Shown: piece by piece, positions 55,928 through 64,000 of the stretch
Position numbering within the stretch: the first letter of the stretch is position 1
Layout: the number at the start of each line of letters is the position of its first letter
From: JABAAE01 sp905480545
GTDB lineage: Bacteria; Planctomycetota; Planctomycetia; Pirellulales; Pirellulaceae
Direction: 5' to 3'
Assembly (NCBI GenBank): GCA_943788025.1
Contig: CALSOR010000004.1
Span: 620,001 to 684,000, forward strand
DNA: 64,000 nt
Notes under the pieces: model-generated
What the model was told of the DNA's origin: nothing
The model's database searches: none
The model's input: the letters and a program-made list of their open reading frames with translations, nothing else
Program-made: the position numbers and the translations under genes

Positions 55928-57853
55928 TCAATCGATACTGATTATTTCCGCACACGTACCATCCGCCTCCAACGCTCCAACATAAAACTCAATCGACAAA
56001 TTCTGTCCGAGAACCGTTCGACCTGTTTTTTCCGCAAGCGAGCGATAGACCAACCATTGTTGATCGCCGACCTGAATCCGATATCCGCACGCCACATCTT
56101 CGCCTTGGATCTCTAGTTTCTCTGCAACCGTTAGGCGTCTCCAAGTTAATGGTTTGCGACAACGCTTGGGATCCAGATCCATAAAGATCGGACAATAGGC
56201 GTGACTGCCAGTCGACTCCATTTGCAATGTCAGATTCTCTGCATTCAATGAAACGGCGGACGATGAGCGTTCGACTTTCCACTCTGGCATCGTAATCGGA
56301 ATAATCGCTCCGACAGATTTAGCTTTTCGAACTAAGAATTTTTCATTTGTTTCCGTGGCCAATCCGAATCGTGTTTCCGCAGAAAGCGGCCAATTCATTT
56401 GGTAGTCAAACTGCTTGCCGCCAATACCTAAAAACGCGTCACCCGTCAGCAAAAACAGGTCACTTCTTGCAAGAAGAAAGTGTTTTTGCCATTTCATACC
56501 ATCCGGCAGTTGGCATTCCAATTCCAAAAAATCACCATCTTGATCGCTGTGCCAACAAACGACTTCCCATTCGGATAACGGCTTAATTGGTTTAGAGTCA
56601 ATGAGAATTTCCGAACACATCTCGCCAGAGAATAGCACGCCACCACAACTTAATTCCGTCACAATTCTCTTGTTCTCGAAACTCACGGTAAGTCGAGGTG
56701 ACTTCGGCGTCCATTCGGTTTGAAGGACTGCCAATTCAGACCATTCCGAATGTGTCGACGTTTCGGGAAGGGCATTGAGACTGGGCTTTTTCGAACGTGA
56801 CAAGTTGGAGGCTTTGGGCAACACGACTTTCGCAAGGTTTTGATCGTCTTCGTCCAGATAACAATTCAATGCCGCGAAAATCAAGACGGACGAATTTGAT
56901 TTTTTTTGCGACGCGAAAACAAGTGAGCCGTCTTTTCGCGTCAAACGCATCGTTTGCCTAACGAAATATCGGAACTGGGTCTGCGAATCGGTATCAAAAC
57001 ATTCTGTTTTTATTGCTGCGGCAAGAAGCTGACAACGAGTCCAGCATGCCAGTAGCAAATGGGATTGCGGCAAATACTGCGATGCCGGAAGCCCTTCACC
57101 GTCAAGCAACTCTTCGATGCCCATAGCAAGATTATTTCGTGCCGTTTCGATCCACTCCGAAACACAATCCAACTGCGGAAAAAGCACGCTTAATAGCAAC
57201 GGCACTTCCGCAAACAAAATTTGATGGACGACTGGCGATTCGTGAAGAATCAATGCGTCCTCGAGATTGGGCAACTCAGAAATCGCATGAAAAGTGTCTA
57301 ACCAGTGGCTTGGCTCCATTGCTTCGCAGTAGATTGCCAACCCACTTGTGACCACAAGAATTTGGATTGCCTGATCAATTGTGAGAGAGTTGAGATCGTT
57401 TAGCGGACAGGATGGAGGAGAAAGAAACGACGGTAACGATTTCTTCTTCATCGCTTTTACCAACCCAATCAGTTGGCTCATCGCATCGGATTGCATTTCA
57501 GCGACGTCAAACTCCGGCAATGCATCGACACACCACAAAAAACGATCCGAGAAATCCGACACGTCCTTCGATTGGTTGACGGTCTTTAGAAAATCAGCAA
57601 ACAAATCAACGTTTGAAAAATCATTGATGGAGAACGACGAGGCGATGGCCCGTTTTTTGCTCTGTTTTCGTTTTAGCTTGGTCATATATGCCTGAAATGA
57701 GTTACCGCTTTGATTCTTCAAGATGTCGTTTCCGACCTGAATTGGCAAGATGGCGAAGATATGATCAGGATTGGCATAGGCCGTTTGGGCATCCAATAGC
57801 ATGCGGCTCAACATTGATTCGCCCTGAGAACCTGCCATGGGCCAACGCGTCAT
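55928..57853 (-). CDS. Hypothetical protein, possible heparinase-like C-terminal half
   Basis: 641 residues without signal peptide or membrane helix. The N-terminal half is helical (DLFADFLKTVNQSKDVSDF, LLLACWTRCQLLAAAI). The C-terminal half is beta-rich (RLTVSFENKRIVTELSCGG, WPLSAETRFGLATE). This helical-barrel plus beta-sandwich sequence resembles the overall plan of heparinase II/III proteins, but no catalytic motif is clear, so the resemblance is weak. It is immediately upstream of yggS, so the two may be co-transcribed. Function unknown. Confidence 0.65.
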   Translation of the reverse strand: MTRWPMAGSQGESMLSRMLLDAQTAYANPDHIFAILPIQVGNDILKNQSGNSFQAYMTKLKRKQSKKRAIASSFSINDFSNVDLFADFLKTVNQSKDVSDFSDRFLWCVDALPEFDVAEMQSDAMSQLIGLVKAMKKKSLPSFLSPPSCPLNDLNSLTIDQAIQILVVTSGLAIYCEAMEPSHWLDTFHAISELPNLEDALILHESPVVHQILFAEVPLLLSVLFPQLDCVSEWIETARNNLAMGIEELLDGEGLPASQYLPQSHLLLACWTRCQLLAAAIKTECFDTDSQTQFRYFVRQTMRLTRKDGSLVFASQKKSNSSVLIFAALNCYLDEDDQNLAKVVLPKASNLSRSKKPSLNALPETSTHSEWSELAVLQTEWTPKSPRLTVSFENKRIVTELSCGGVLFSGEMCSEILIDSKPIKPLSEWEVVCWHSDQDGDFLELECQLPDGMKWQKHFLLARSDLFLLTGDAFLGIGGKQFDYQMNWPLSAETRFGLATETNEKFLVRKAKSVGAIIPITMPEWKVERSSSAVSLNAENLTLQMESTGSHAYCPIFMDLDPKRCRKPLTWRRLTVAEKLEIQGEDVACGYRIQVGDQQWLVYRSLAEKTGRTVLGQNLSIEFYVGALEADGTCAEIISID

Positions 57854-57968
57854 GATGATTTTGTCAAAGAAAAACGCTATAAATCGGTATCACCTTCGCG
57901 GCGATCGGCGATTCAGACCTCAATAACCAATGTTGTTTCATTCAATTTTTCGACTCGGAAGACGTAAT

Positions 57969-58769
57969 ATGATCAAAAAACTTGCATTGCTGATGCTTGC
58001 CATGCTTTTCCTAACCTCTGGAGCATCAGCGCAGGACGCAGAAAAATTAGTTGAGCAAAATAAGGAAAAGAGCGTTAAGGACCCGCTGGAGACAATCAAC
58101 AAGTCGCTAGGAAAACTGGTTAAGCTTCCTCAGGGTGAAGTCTGGATCGACACAAAAAAGAAGATCGTGGTGATCGACGGAATGATCGTTCTGCGAAAAG
58201 GGGCATTGGAAATGCTGGCTTGTCCTCCTGAAACCAAAGAACACGAGACGATCATTCAGGCGCAGGCCGATTCATACATTGTCCACACTGCCTTGCTTAT
58301 GGTCGGTGCTAAATCCGGAAGCCCGGTGGTTTGGGAGCCAAAATACAAAGCCGCTAACGGGACCAAGGTAGAAATCATGGTGCATTGGCTGGATGAAAAA
58401 GGAAAAAAGAAGAAACTGCGTGGCCAGCAACTGATTCGTAACGTGAAAACAAAAAAAGCGATGACGGAGGATTGGGTTTTTGCCGGCAGTGAATTCTACA
58501 CAAACCCCAATACAAAGAAAAAACATTACATGGCCGATAGCGGTGAGATGATTTGCGTGGCAAATTTTACAACTGCCATGATGGACCTGCCGATCGAAAG
58601 TAGCCAAAGCCGTGAAGGCTTGATTTTTGAAGCATTCACTGAAAACATCCCGCCGATCAGAACGAAAGTGCGCCTCGTGTTGAAACCAGTCGCCAACAAA
58701 TCAGCAAAGGATCCTGAAAAAGATCGCAAGCAAAGCAACGATTCCCAAAAAGAAGAACGTGGCCGCTAA
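57969..58769 (+). CDS. Secreted YdjY-domain protein
   Basis: 266 residues from the ATG at 57969, which begins a clean signal peptide (MIKKLALLMLAMLFLTSGASA). The in-frame ATG at 57930 would add 13 residues. The YdjY domain follows: VWIDTKKKIVVIDGMIVLRKG, LEMLACPPETKEHE, VHTALLMVGAKSGSPV and DWVFAGSEFYTNP. The C-terminal tail is Lys/Asp/Ser-rich. YdjY proteins often accompany ferredoxins or are secreted in planctomycetes; the role is not known. It is divergent from the large hypothetical gene. Confidence 0.85.
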   Translation: MIKKLALLMLAMLFLTSGASAQDAEKLVEQNKEKSVKDPLETINKSLGKLVKLPQGEVWIDTKKKIVVIDGMIVLRKGALEMLACPPETKEHETIIQAQADSYIVHTALLMVGAKSGSPVVWEPKYKAANGTKVEIMVHWLDEKGKKKKLRGQQLIRNVKTKKAMTEDWVFAGSEFYTNPNTKKKHYMADSGEMICVANFTTAMMDLPIESSQSREGLIFEAFTENIPPIRTKVRLVLKPVANKSAKDPEKDRKQSNDSQKEERGR

Positions 58770-58892
58770 AGCGAAAAAGCGGGCAATTGATCCTTAGAAA
58801 ACATCCTTCAACCAGCATCCTGTTTTTCAGTGGTTGTGCAGACTAAAGAATCCTCGCTCTCGCGATGGCCCCCTCTTCGCTTGGCCCCTGCT

Positions 58893-58922
58893 GCTTTTCC
58901 GAGAGAGGCTTTTCCGAGAGAG
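58893..58922. repeat. Two-copy 15-base direct repeat
   Basis: GCTTTTCCGAGAGAG occurs twice in direct succession (58893-58907 and 58908-58922) in the gap between two convergent genes. It is a likely slippage product with no coding role. Confidence 0.75.
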
Positions 58923-58945
58923 GCTCTGCACCCTACAGCTTTTTG

Positions 58946-60370
58946 CTAGAACAAACTCTTGATCGCTTCGCCGTCGGACAATAGATCGTAGGGTCTTCCT
59001 TGATTATCTTCGACAATCACCTTGCTGAGCCCCATCGAATGATAAATCGTTTTGGCAACGTCGGACGGCGAGACAGGATGTTGTTCAGGATACTCGGCAA
59101 GCTTGTCAGACGCCCCAAAGACTTGGCCTCCCCGAACTCCGCCGCCGGCCATTAGTACACTTTGACACGCCGTCCAATGATCTCTTCCAGCACCAGCGAC
59201 GCCACCTGAACGCCGGTCTCCAATTCTTGGTTTTCGTCCCATTTCGCTGTTTACAACAACCAAAGTATCGTCAAGCATCTCTCGAACCGCGAGATCCCCA
59301 ATCAGCGCAGAATAAGCTCGATCGAATTCCGGCAACAGGTCTTCGCTCAGGCATTGGAAATTGTTCCCATGCGTATCCCAGCTACCAGCACTGCTGCATT
59401 TAGCTTTGAGGCTATCATTCATCTTCCAAAATACGGTGACAAACGGAACGCCCGCTTCAACCAATCGCCGAGCCATTAACATGCTCATTCCATTTACCGT
59501 TTCACCGTAGCGTTCGCGTGTTTTTTTCGACTCCGCCGTTAGATCAAACGCATTCGAAGTGGCAGATGCTGAAAGCAGGCTAATCGCTTTTCGATTTGTG
59601 ATATCGACGGTATCGGCAATCGAACTCGAATCAAAATCGCGGCGAGCGCGGTCCAAGGAACGCCGAAGTGCATCCCGATCACCAAGCCTGGCTCCATTCA
59701 AATTCTTATCCACCGATAACGTGGGCGATAGAAATTTAAGCGGTGATACGGGATCGTTTTTTAGAAAAAACGGGTCATTTGCAACACCAATCCGTGCTGC
59801 AAACTGTCCCGGACGCGTGTACGGCTTCTTACTGGGCATATGCGGCAAAGTAATGACTTGGGGGAGCGACGGATGCTGCTCACGAACCGATCCGATAACG
59901 CTTCCGATAAATGGCCAATCGTCTTTATACGGACGACGATCGTTACCTTGAGTTCGGAATGTGCTGTCCGGCGTTTTCCCCGTCAACTGATAGTAGTAGC
60001 CTGCATGATGATCCCCTGTCGCGTTTCCGCCATCAGTCACTCCGTGGATCAAAGCAAGATGATGTGCCTGTTTGGCAGTCATCGGCAAGTGCTCACACAG
60101 CCGAATCTCGGGCGAAGTGGTTTTAATCGTTTGAAACGGACTACGATAAGTGTCCGGCGCATTGGGTTTCATATCCCATGTATCAATATGCGATGCACCA
60201 CCACACAAAAAAAACAGAATCGTTGACTTTGCCTTTCCACCATTCGTTTGCTTCAAGTCGCGGTCTTGATTCATTTGGAATCCGTCTCCGCGAGCAATCG
60301 TCGGTGCCCCGAAACGCATTCCAGCATAACCAACAGAAGAGGCAACGATAAACGTTCGGCGATTAATCAT
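58946..60370 (-). CDS. DUF1501 secreted protein (second copy)
   Basis: 474 residues. The Tat-like start MINRRTFIVASSVGYAGMRF is followed by the DUF1501 body: ILFFLCGGASHIDTWDMKPNA, HGVTDGGNATGDHHAGYYY, LMARRLVEAGVPFVTVFW, VNSEMGRKPRIGD, AGRDHWTACQSVLMAGGG and DVAKTIYHSMGL. It is a different paralogue from the one at 21.3 kb (clear only in the shared blocks). No DUF1549/DUF1553 partner is adjacent here, so it may act alone or with a partner elsewhere. The gap to the next minus-strand gene upstream is 249 bases with no convincing gene. Confidence 0.88.
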   Translation of the reverse strand: MINRRTFIVASSVGYAGMRFGAPTIARGDGFQMNQDRDLKQTNGGKAKSTILFFLCGGASHIDTWDMKPNAPDTYRSPFQTIKTTSPEIRLCEHLPMTAKQAHHLALIHGVTDGGNATGDHHAGYYYQLTGKTPDSTFRTQGNDRRPYKDDWPFIGSVIGSVREQHPSLPQVITLPHMPSKKPYTRPGQFAARIGVANDPFFLKNDPVSPLKFLSPTLSVDKNLNGARLGDRDALRRSLDRARRDFDSSSIADTVDITNRKAISLLSASATSNAFDLTAESKKTRERYGETVNGMSMLMARRLVEAGVPFVTVFWKMNDSLKAKCSSAGSWDTHGNNFQCLSEDLLPEFDRAYSALIGDLAVREMLDDTLVVVNSEMGRKPRIGDRRSGGVAGAGRDHWTACQSVLMAGGGVRGGQVFGASDKLAEYPEQHPVSPSDVAKTIYHSMGLSKVIVEDNQGRPYDLLSDGEAIKSLF

Positions 60371-60619
60371 TGGGAATAAATGGCCTAAAAGAGGGACTTT
60401 GCGAAAACAAACCCACTTGGATTCGGAATTGTTACTTTCACCATCGTATCACGCCTATCTTGAGTTCGCAAAAGCACAAAAAGGTGGGGCCATGGCATCC
60501 ATATCGGTGACACCAAGCTTCGGCAAAGCCTTATCAGCGGCAAAAGCAAGCAACAAAAAACGCAGAGTGGCACCTGCCGCTGTGCGCTCCGCTTCTAAAC
60601 TCCACCTTTGCGTGGTCGA

Positions 60620-62899
60620 TTAGGCATATCGATTGCCATTGTCTTCAACAAAGAACACATTATCCGCGAGGTTTTCTACCGCGGTGTTATCCCGTACTAC
60701 GTCGCTTAGTTTTCGTGATTCAACCCATTCCATTTCACTCGTTGACAATGAGTTTTCATAGTAAAATCGGTCACCGTCGCGAAGTCGAGTAAACTGGTCG
60801 GTGATCACGTTCGAGAAGAGCTCACCTGTGCTCGAACCGTGAACATGATCCTCGGCCAATCCACCAACCCAAAAGTCGACTTTGTCAACCGATTGGTAAG
60901 CCTCTTGCAACCGCGAAACAACCTCTGGATCAGAGCTGATATCGCTAAAGTCATAGACTTCAGTCAGTCCCAAAGCGGCTCGAGCGTCCACATAACTGGG
61001 CAAACCATGATCGCGACCTCGCTGCAAATTCAAGGATGCCAAATCAAGCCCGCCGGATCCGGGAACCCCAAACAGGAAGTTTCGAACATCATCCACTAAA
61101 TAGGGATCAACTTCCTGACTGGCCTGTGCTGACAATCCGCGAAGGATTGGATCGATACCTGCCTCAGCAACCTTATCCGGTCGGAAGAACGCATCGCGTA
61201 ATTCCAAATCCCCTTCTGCAATTTCATTTCCACTTTCATCCAATCTTTGGATCGAATCTGACAACATGGTATGTCCGATTCGGAACGCAGCAGTCGAAAA
61301 CTCATTGGCAATCGCGGGATCCACGTCAGGATCATAGCCCTTGTATTGGCCAATTGCGTTTTTACCGAGTAACGCAGGAAGAAACTCTTCGTAAGTAATA
61401 CTCTGCAATTGAGCCGACACTAAGCCACGAGCTCTCTGATAAATTTGTTCATCAATCATAGGGTCTGAAAGATCAGAGTACGCATAATCCGTTGCCGCAA
61501 TTTCTTCGGCAATCCGGTTGTGCTCCCGAACAAACAGCGTGTGCAACGAAGTCAATGCCGCGTTTTCATTCACTCGAATATCACCAGCGACAAAGGCTTT
61601 TCCACCATCATGATGATCAGTGGCTTCTCCGCTTGTTTCAACCAATGGCAACAGATTCCCTTCCGAAACTTGAAGCTTCCCTCCAATTGCATCTCGAAGC
61701 ATGGATGCGGTTTCGTCATCCGAACCATAAATCTGTGAACCGTCAATAAACGCCGTGATATCGTTCTCGAATTGACGAACTCCATCGACATCCAGCTGGT
61801 AATCAGACCGCGTAAAATTCATCGTCGCAGTTCCGGTACCTTGAGGATCAAACTCCGGATCACCAAGCGGAATTGCGATCGGAGCCTTTTCACCGTTGAC
61901 CGCTCCCGCGCTAGTCAATGTGATGTCATGGTCAATGAATTGCCCCCATGCCCATAGATAATCTGAAGTGCCACGATCATTGACGATGCTTACATCCTGA
62001 TCGTTAACGATGTTGCTCACTTCTCTTACGGAGGGCAATCCATCACCAAGAACTCCGTCAACCGGGTCGCCAGCCGATGCCTCACCGGGAACCAATCGAA
62101 TAAGCTCCGTGTTAGCTGCACCGAAATGGGGATTAAGCAAGTTATTCCCAGCACCATCAATCTCACGGAATTCGCTGTCGTCAACGTCATTTGACAAGCC
62201 CACCAAAACCGCGTCGGACACTGTGACAGATTCGGCAGAAGAATCCAATTTCGAGTCGTATTGCGAATCAGCAGAACCGGTACCCTTATGGCCCAAATAG
62301 CTTGATCCCGCATGATCGCTCCAATTGAATGATTGAGCTACGGATCCATACCCCCGCTCGTATCCAGCGTCGCCCCAAAGCAACTTTCCACCGCATGATT
62401 TACTGCTCGCAAACTTTGCATCAGTGGATTCTTCACCGCCCCATTGCATACCACCTGTTTTGACGCTGCAATGCTTGACTTTGTTGCCAGCCACATCCCA
62501 TGGTTCACTCGGGTCTTTTTCAGAACCACATCCGCCTTTGGAAAGATAAGGATCCGGTCCGTACTTTGCCTCAATATTGCATGAATCGACATCGATCAAA
62601 TTGGAATTGAAGAACTTTCCACTACATGTTGAAGCATCCTCGTACGCAACAAATTTGCCACCAATGACGTCCTCAACTTCACAACTCTCCATTGCGATAT
62701 CAACGTTTTGAATGTCACCATTAAGCCCGCATGCGCTCAAAAGCACCATCGGCTCCAAAGTTTCTATGCCACTGTTCTCAAATGGCTTTGGAATCAAAAC
62801 TGAACTCGAGTTCTGCGTTGGCATCACACTATTTCTCTTCAACAAGGAATCTAAGCGAGATAAACTTAAAATCTTTCGTCCAAGACGATGACGTTTCAT
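60620..62899 (-). CDS. Secreted animal-type haem peroxidase
   Basis: 759 residues. The leader is not a classical signal peptide but carries ETLEPMVLLSACG, matching the LEPRxLLSA-type motif found at the start of many exported planctomycete proteins. Residues about 55-215 are Cys/Gly/Ser-rich without a known domain. The peroxidase follows with the distal-His segment WAWGQFIDHDITLT, GSQIYGSDDETASMLR, LHTLFVREHNRIAEEI, the proximal His in FRIGHTML and LNLQRGRDHGLPSY. It should use peroxide to oxidise halides or organic compounds outside the cell. The gene is monocistronic in this window. Confidence 0.9.
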   Translation of the reverse strand: MKRHRLGRKILSLSRLDSLLKRNSVMPTQNSSSVLIPKPFENSGIETLEPMVLLSACGLNGDIQNVDIAMESCEVEDVIGGKFVAYEDASTCSGKFFNSNLIDVDSCNIEAKYGPDPYLSKGGCGSEKDPSEPWDVAGNKVKHCSVKTGGMQWGGEESTDAKFASSKSCGGKLLWGDAGYERGYGSVAQSFNWSDHAGSSYLGHKGTGSADSQYDSKLDSSAESVTVSDAVLVGLSNDVDDSEFREIDGAGNNLLNPHFGAANTELIRLVPGEASAGDPVDGVLGDGLPSVREVSNIVNDQDVSIVNDRGTSDYLWAWGQFIDHDITLTSAGAVNGEKAPIAIPLGDPEFDPQGTGTATMNFTRSDYQLDVDGVRQFENDITAFIDGSQIYGSDDETASMLRDAIGGKLQVSEGNLLPLVETSGEATDHHDGGKAFVAGDIRVNENAALTSLHTLFVREHNRIAEEIAATDYAYSDLSDPMIDEQIYQRARGLVSAQLQSITYEEFLPALLGKNAIGQYKGYDPDVDPAIANEFSTAAFRIGHTMLSDSIQRLDESGNEIAEGDLELRDAFFRPDKVAEAGIDPILRGLSAQASQEVDPYLVDDVRNFLFGVPGSGGLDLASLNLQRGRDHGLPSYVDARAALGLTEVYDFSDISSDPEVVSRLQEAYQSVDKVDFWVGGLAEDHVHGSSTGELFSNVITDQFTRLRDGDRFYYENSLSTSEMEWVESRKLSDVVRDNTAVENLADNVFFVEDNGNRYA

Positions 62900-62997
62900 C
62901 TAACGAACGACTATCAAGATGGGAATTACTTCGGGACTGCTGAATAAGTGATCCACCTTGTTTTTTGTGGTTAGATGGCGCTAAACTTTTGTTTCGG

Positions 62998-63037
62998 GTG
63001 CAAGGAATGTTTTGGATTCATTGAAATATCCTTGCAC
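62998..63037. repeat. Inverted repeat upstream of transposase
   Basis: GTGCAAGGA (62998-63006) and TCCTTGCAC (63029-63037) form a perfect 9-base inverted repeat with a 22-base loop, 51 bases before the transposase ATG. It may be part of the insertion-sequence leader (blocking outside transcription) or a terminator of unclear direction. Confidence 0.5.
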
Positions 63038-63087
63038 TTGTTCTGCCGTTTTTTGGTATTTCCAGCCTCACGTCGCCGAACCTTTCC

Positions 63088-64000
63088 ATGTATCGCCGCA
63101 GCAATCCGGATCAGCTTGAGTTCATTGACTTTTATCTTCCGTTCAGCGGTCGGTTGAATGCCGACAACCGCTGGGTTCAATTGTCAAAGATTGTGCCTTG
63201 GGAGCTTGCCGAAGATATCTACCATGCTGGTCGACGGAGTGACTTTGGTGCTCCGATCGTGCCTGCTCGCGTTGCGTTGGGAGCTTTGATTATCAAGGAA
63301 CGACTGGGACTGACCGATCGCGAAACCGTAGAAACGATCCGCGAGAATCCGTATTTGCAATACTTCATCGGCCTCGAGGAGTTTACTGAGAAACGCCCCT
63401 TTGACCCGTCGTTGATGGTTGAGTTTCGCAAACGCTTTGGAGTTGACGGGATGCAGCAGATCAGCCAAGCGATTGCCATCGCATCGGTTGAGCGTCAAGA
63501 CAACTCAGATGATGAGCCTGCGGCGTCCACTGAAAATTCTGATGCACCTGAAAATGATAACGAGCCTCCCGGCTCAGCGTCATGTGGTTCCGCCAATGAT
63601 GTTGCGAGCCCGACCGATGAGTCCCAAGATTCACAACCCACCACAGATGTTCCACCGGGATCAACGCTCAACCAGGGGCGATTAATCTCCGATGCCACGT
63701 GTGCTCCAGCCGACATTCGCTACCCGACAGATATCAGCCTGCTCAACGAAGCCCGCGAGAAAACGGAGTTGATCATCGACCGACTGCATCGCCCTCGCAT
63801 TGGCAAGTTCAAACGTCCCCGCACGTATCGCCAAAAAGCTCGGCTTCGTTTTCTATCGTTCACCAAGCGTAAAAAGCCCAGTGGCAAACAGGTTCGCGCC
63901 GCTCGGCGTCAGCAACTGGGTTACCTCGGCCGCAACCTGCGTGTGATCAGCAGATTACTTGGCGAACCGGATTCACTTTCACTGCAATGCCTTGGTAAGC
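63088..64000 (+). mobile_element. IS5/IS1182-type transposase, N-terminal part (runs off the edge)
   Basis: The ATG at 63088 opens a frame of 304 codons that continues past the window end. The DUF772 region is clear: NPDQLEFIDFYLPFSGRL, NRWVQLSKIVPWELAEDIY, FGAPIVPARVALGALIIKER and TIRENPYLQYFIGLEEF. Residues about 133-205 are an Asp/Ser/Pro-rich insert, followed by a basic stretch (RKARLRF-like, KRKKPSGKQVRAARRQQ). The DDE catalytic part lies beyond the window. No left-end terminal repeat could be fixed. The frame is uninterrupted, so the element may be intact. Confidence 0.85.

Noticed and set aside
60399..60623. Frames on both strands in the gap between DUF1501 and the peroxidase
   Set aside because: Overlapping frames on opposite strands, no ribosome site and no family resemblance.
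1..64000. CRISPR arrays, rRNA and tRNA genes
   Set aside because: No spaced repeat array, no rRNA-like conserved blocks and no cloverleaf with a T-loop consensus were found on reading; a covariance-model scan was not possible.

Overview
The window looks like a chromosomal segment of a planctomycete (Planctomycetota, most likely the Pirellulales/Rhodopirellula group). That placement is an inference from gene content: two DUF1501 proteins, a DUF1549/DUF1553 protein with a Big_2 domain, a DUF1559 (H-X9-DG) protein, an MJ0042-type zinc-ribbon membrane protein, a Ser/Thr kinase with a degenerate receiver tail, a YdjY-domain protein, three sulfotransferases of different subfamilies, and many TTG/GTG starts. 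By eye the base composition is moderate (not counted). No rRNA, tRNA or CRISPR array was seen.

Layout. 0-3.1 kb: cysK, a truncated IS3-type transposase, and a hypothetical gene coupled to the EF-P-like gene yeiP. 3.1-11.5 kb: a PAS sensor histidine kinase, an MscS channel, a nitroreductase, putA (proline to glutamate) and two sulfotransferases. 11.5-17.6 kb: a nonsense-interrupted secreted TIM-barrel isomerase gene beside xylA, then groL/groS and a zinc-ribbon membrane protein. 17.6-25 kb: an FdhF/YdeP-type molybdoenzyme, two tandem paralogous membrane proteins and a DUF1501-DUF1549/1553 pair. 25-30 kb: an inositol-phosphatase-like gene, a fructokinase and a secreted GH32 fructanase, which together suggest fructan or sucrose use. 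30-39 kb: a broken ZIP transporter, a DUF1559 gene with a fragment of a second copy, a 959-residue secreted protein of unknown function, an SGNH hydrolase overlapping a GGQ release-factor-like gene, a 2Fe-2S ferredoxin and an HTH-EIIA protein. 39-41.5 kb: two tandem DUF3179 genes. 42-50 kb: a SULT-like sulfotransferase, an interrupted PLP decarboxylase, hflX-SDR, an acetoacetate-decarboxylase-like protein, a sirtuin and an ABC-2 permease. 50-64 kb: a frameshifted secreted glycoside-hydrolase-like gene, a kinase, yggS, further secreted proteins, a haem peroxidase, and an IS5/IS1182-type transposase running off the right edge.

The main discovery candidate is the DUF3179 pair at 39.2-41.5 kb. 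Each gene carries an in-frame TGA at the same place, exactly where the first cysteine of the family's CxxC motif belongs (read as TW-U-HLC). The frame and homology continue for more than 200 codons after it. Directly downstream of each TGA is a stem-loop with a CGUGU apical loop 20 nt from the TGA. Its stems differ between the copies by a compensatory U-A to C-G change and a C-G to U-G change, as expected of a bacterial SECIS. I read these as two selenoproteins with a UxxC redox motif. TGA still acts as a stop elsewhere, including as the terminator of the second DUF3179 gene itself.

A second pattern is that four otherwise well-kept genes are broken by single-base lesions: the isomerase (TAG and TAA), the ZIP transporter (TAA plus a frameshift), the decarboxylase (TAA) and the glycoside-hydrolase-like gene (one base in a C6 tract). 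These are best read as young pseudogenes or sequencing errors, unlike the DUF3179 case, where the codon is conserved between paralogues.
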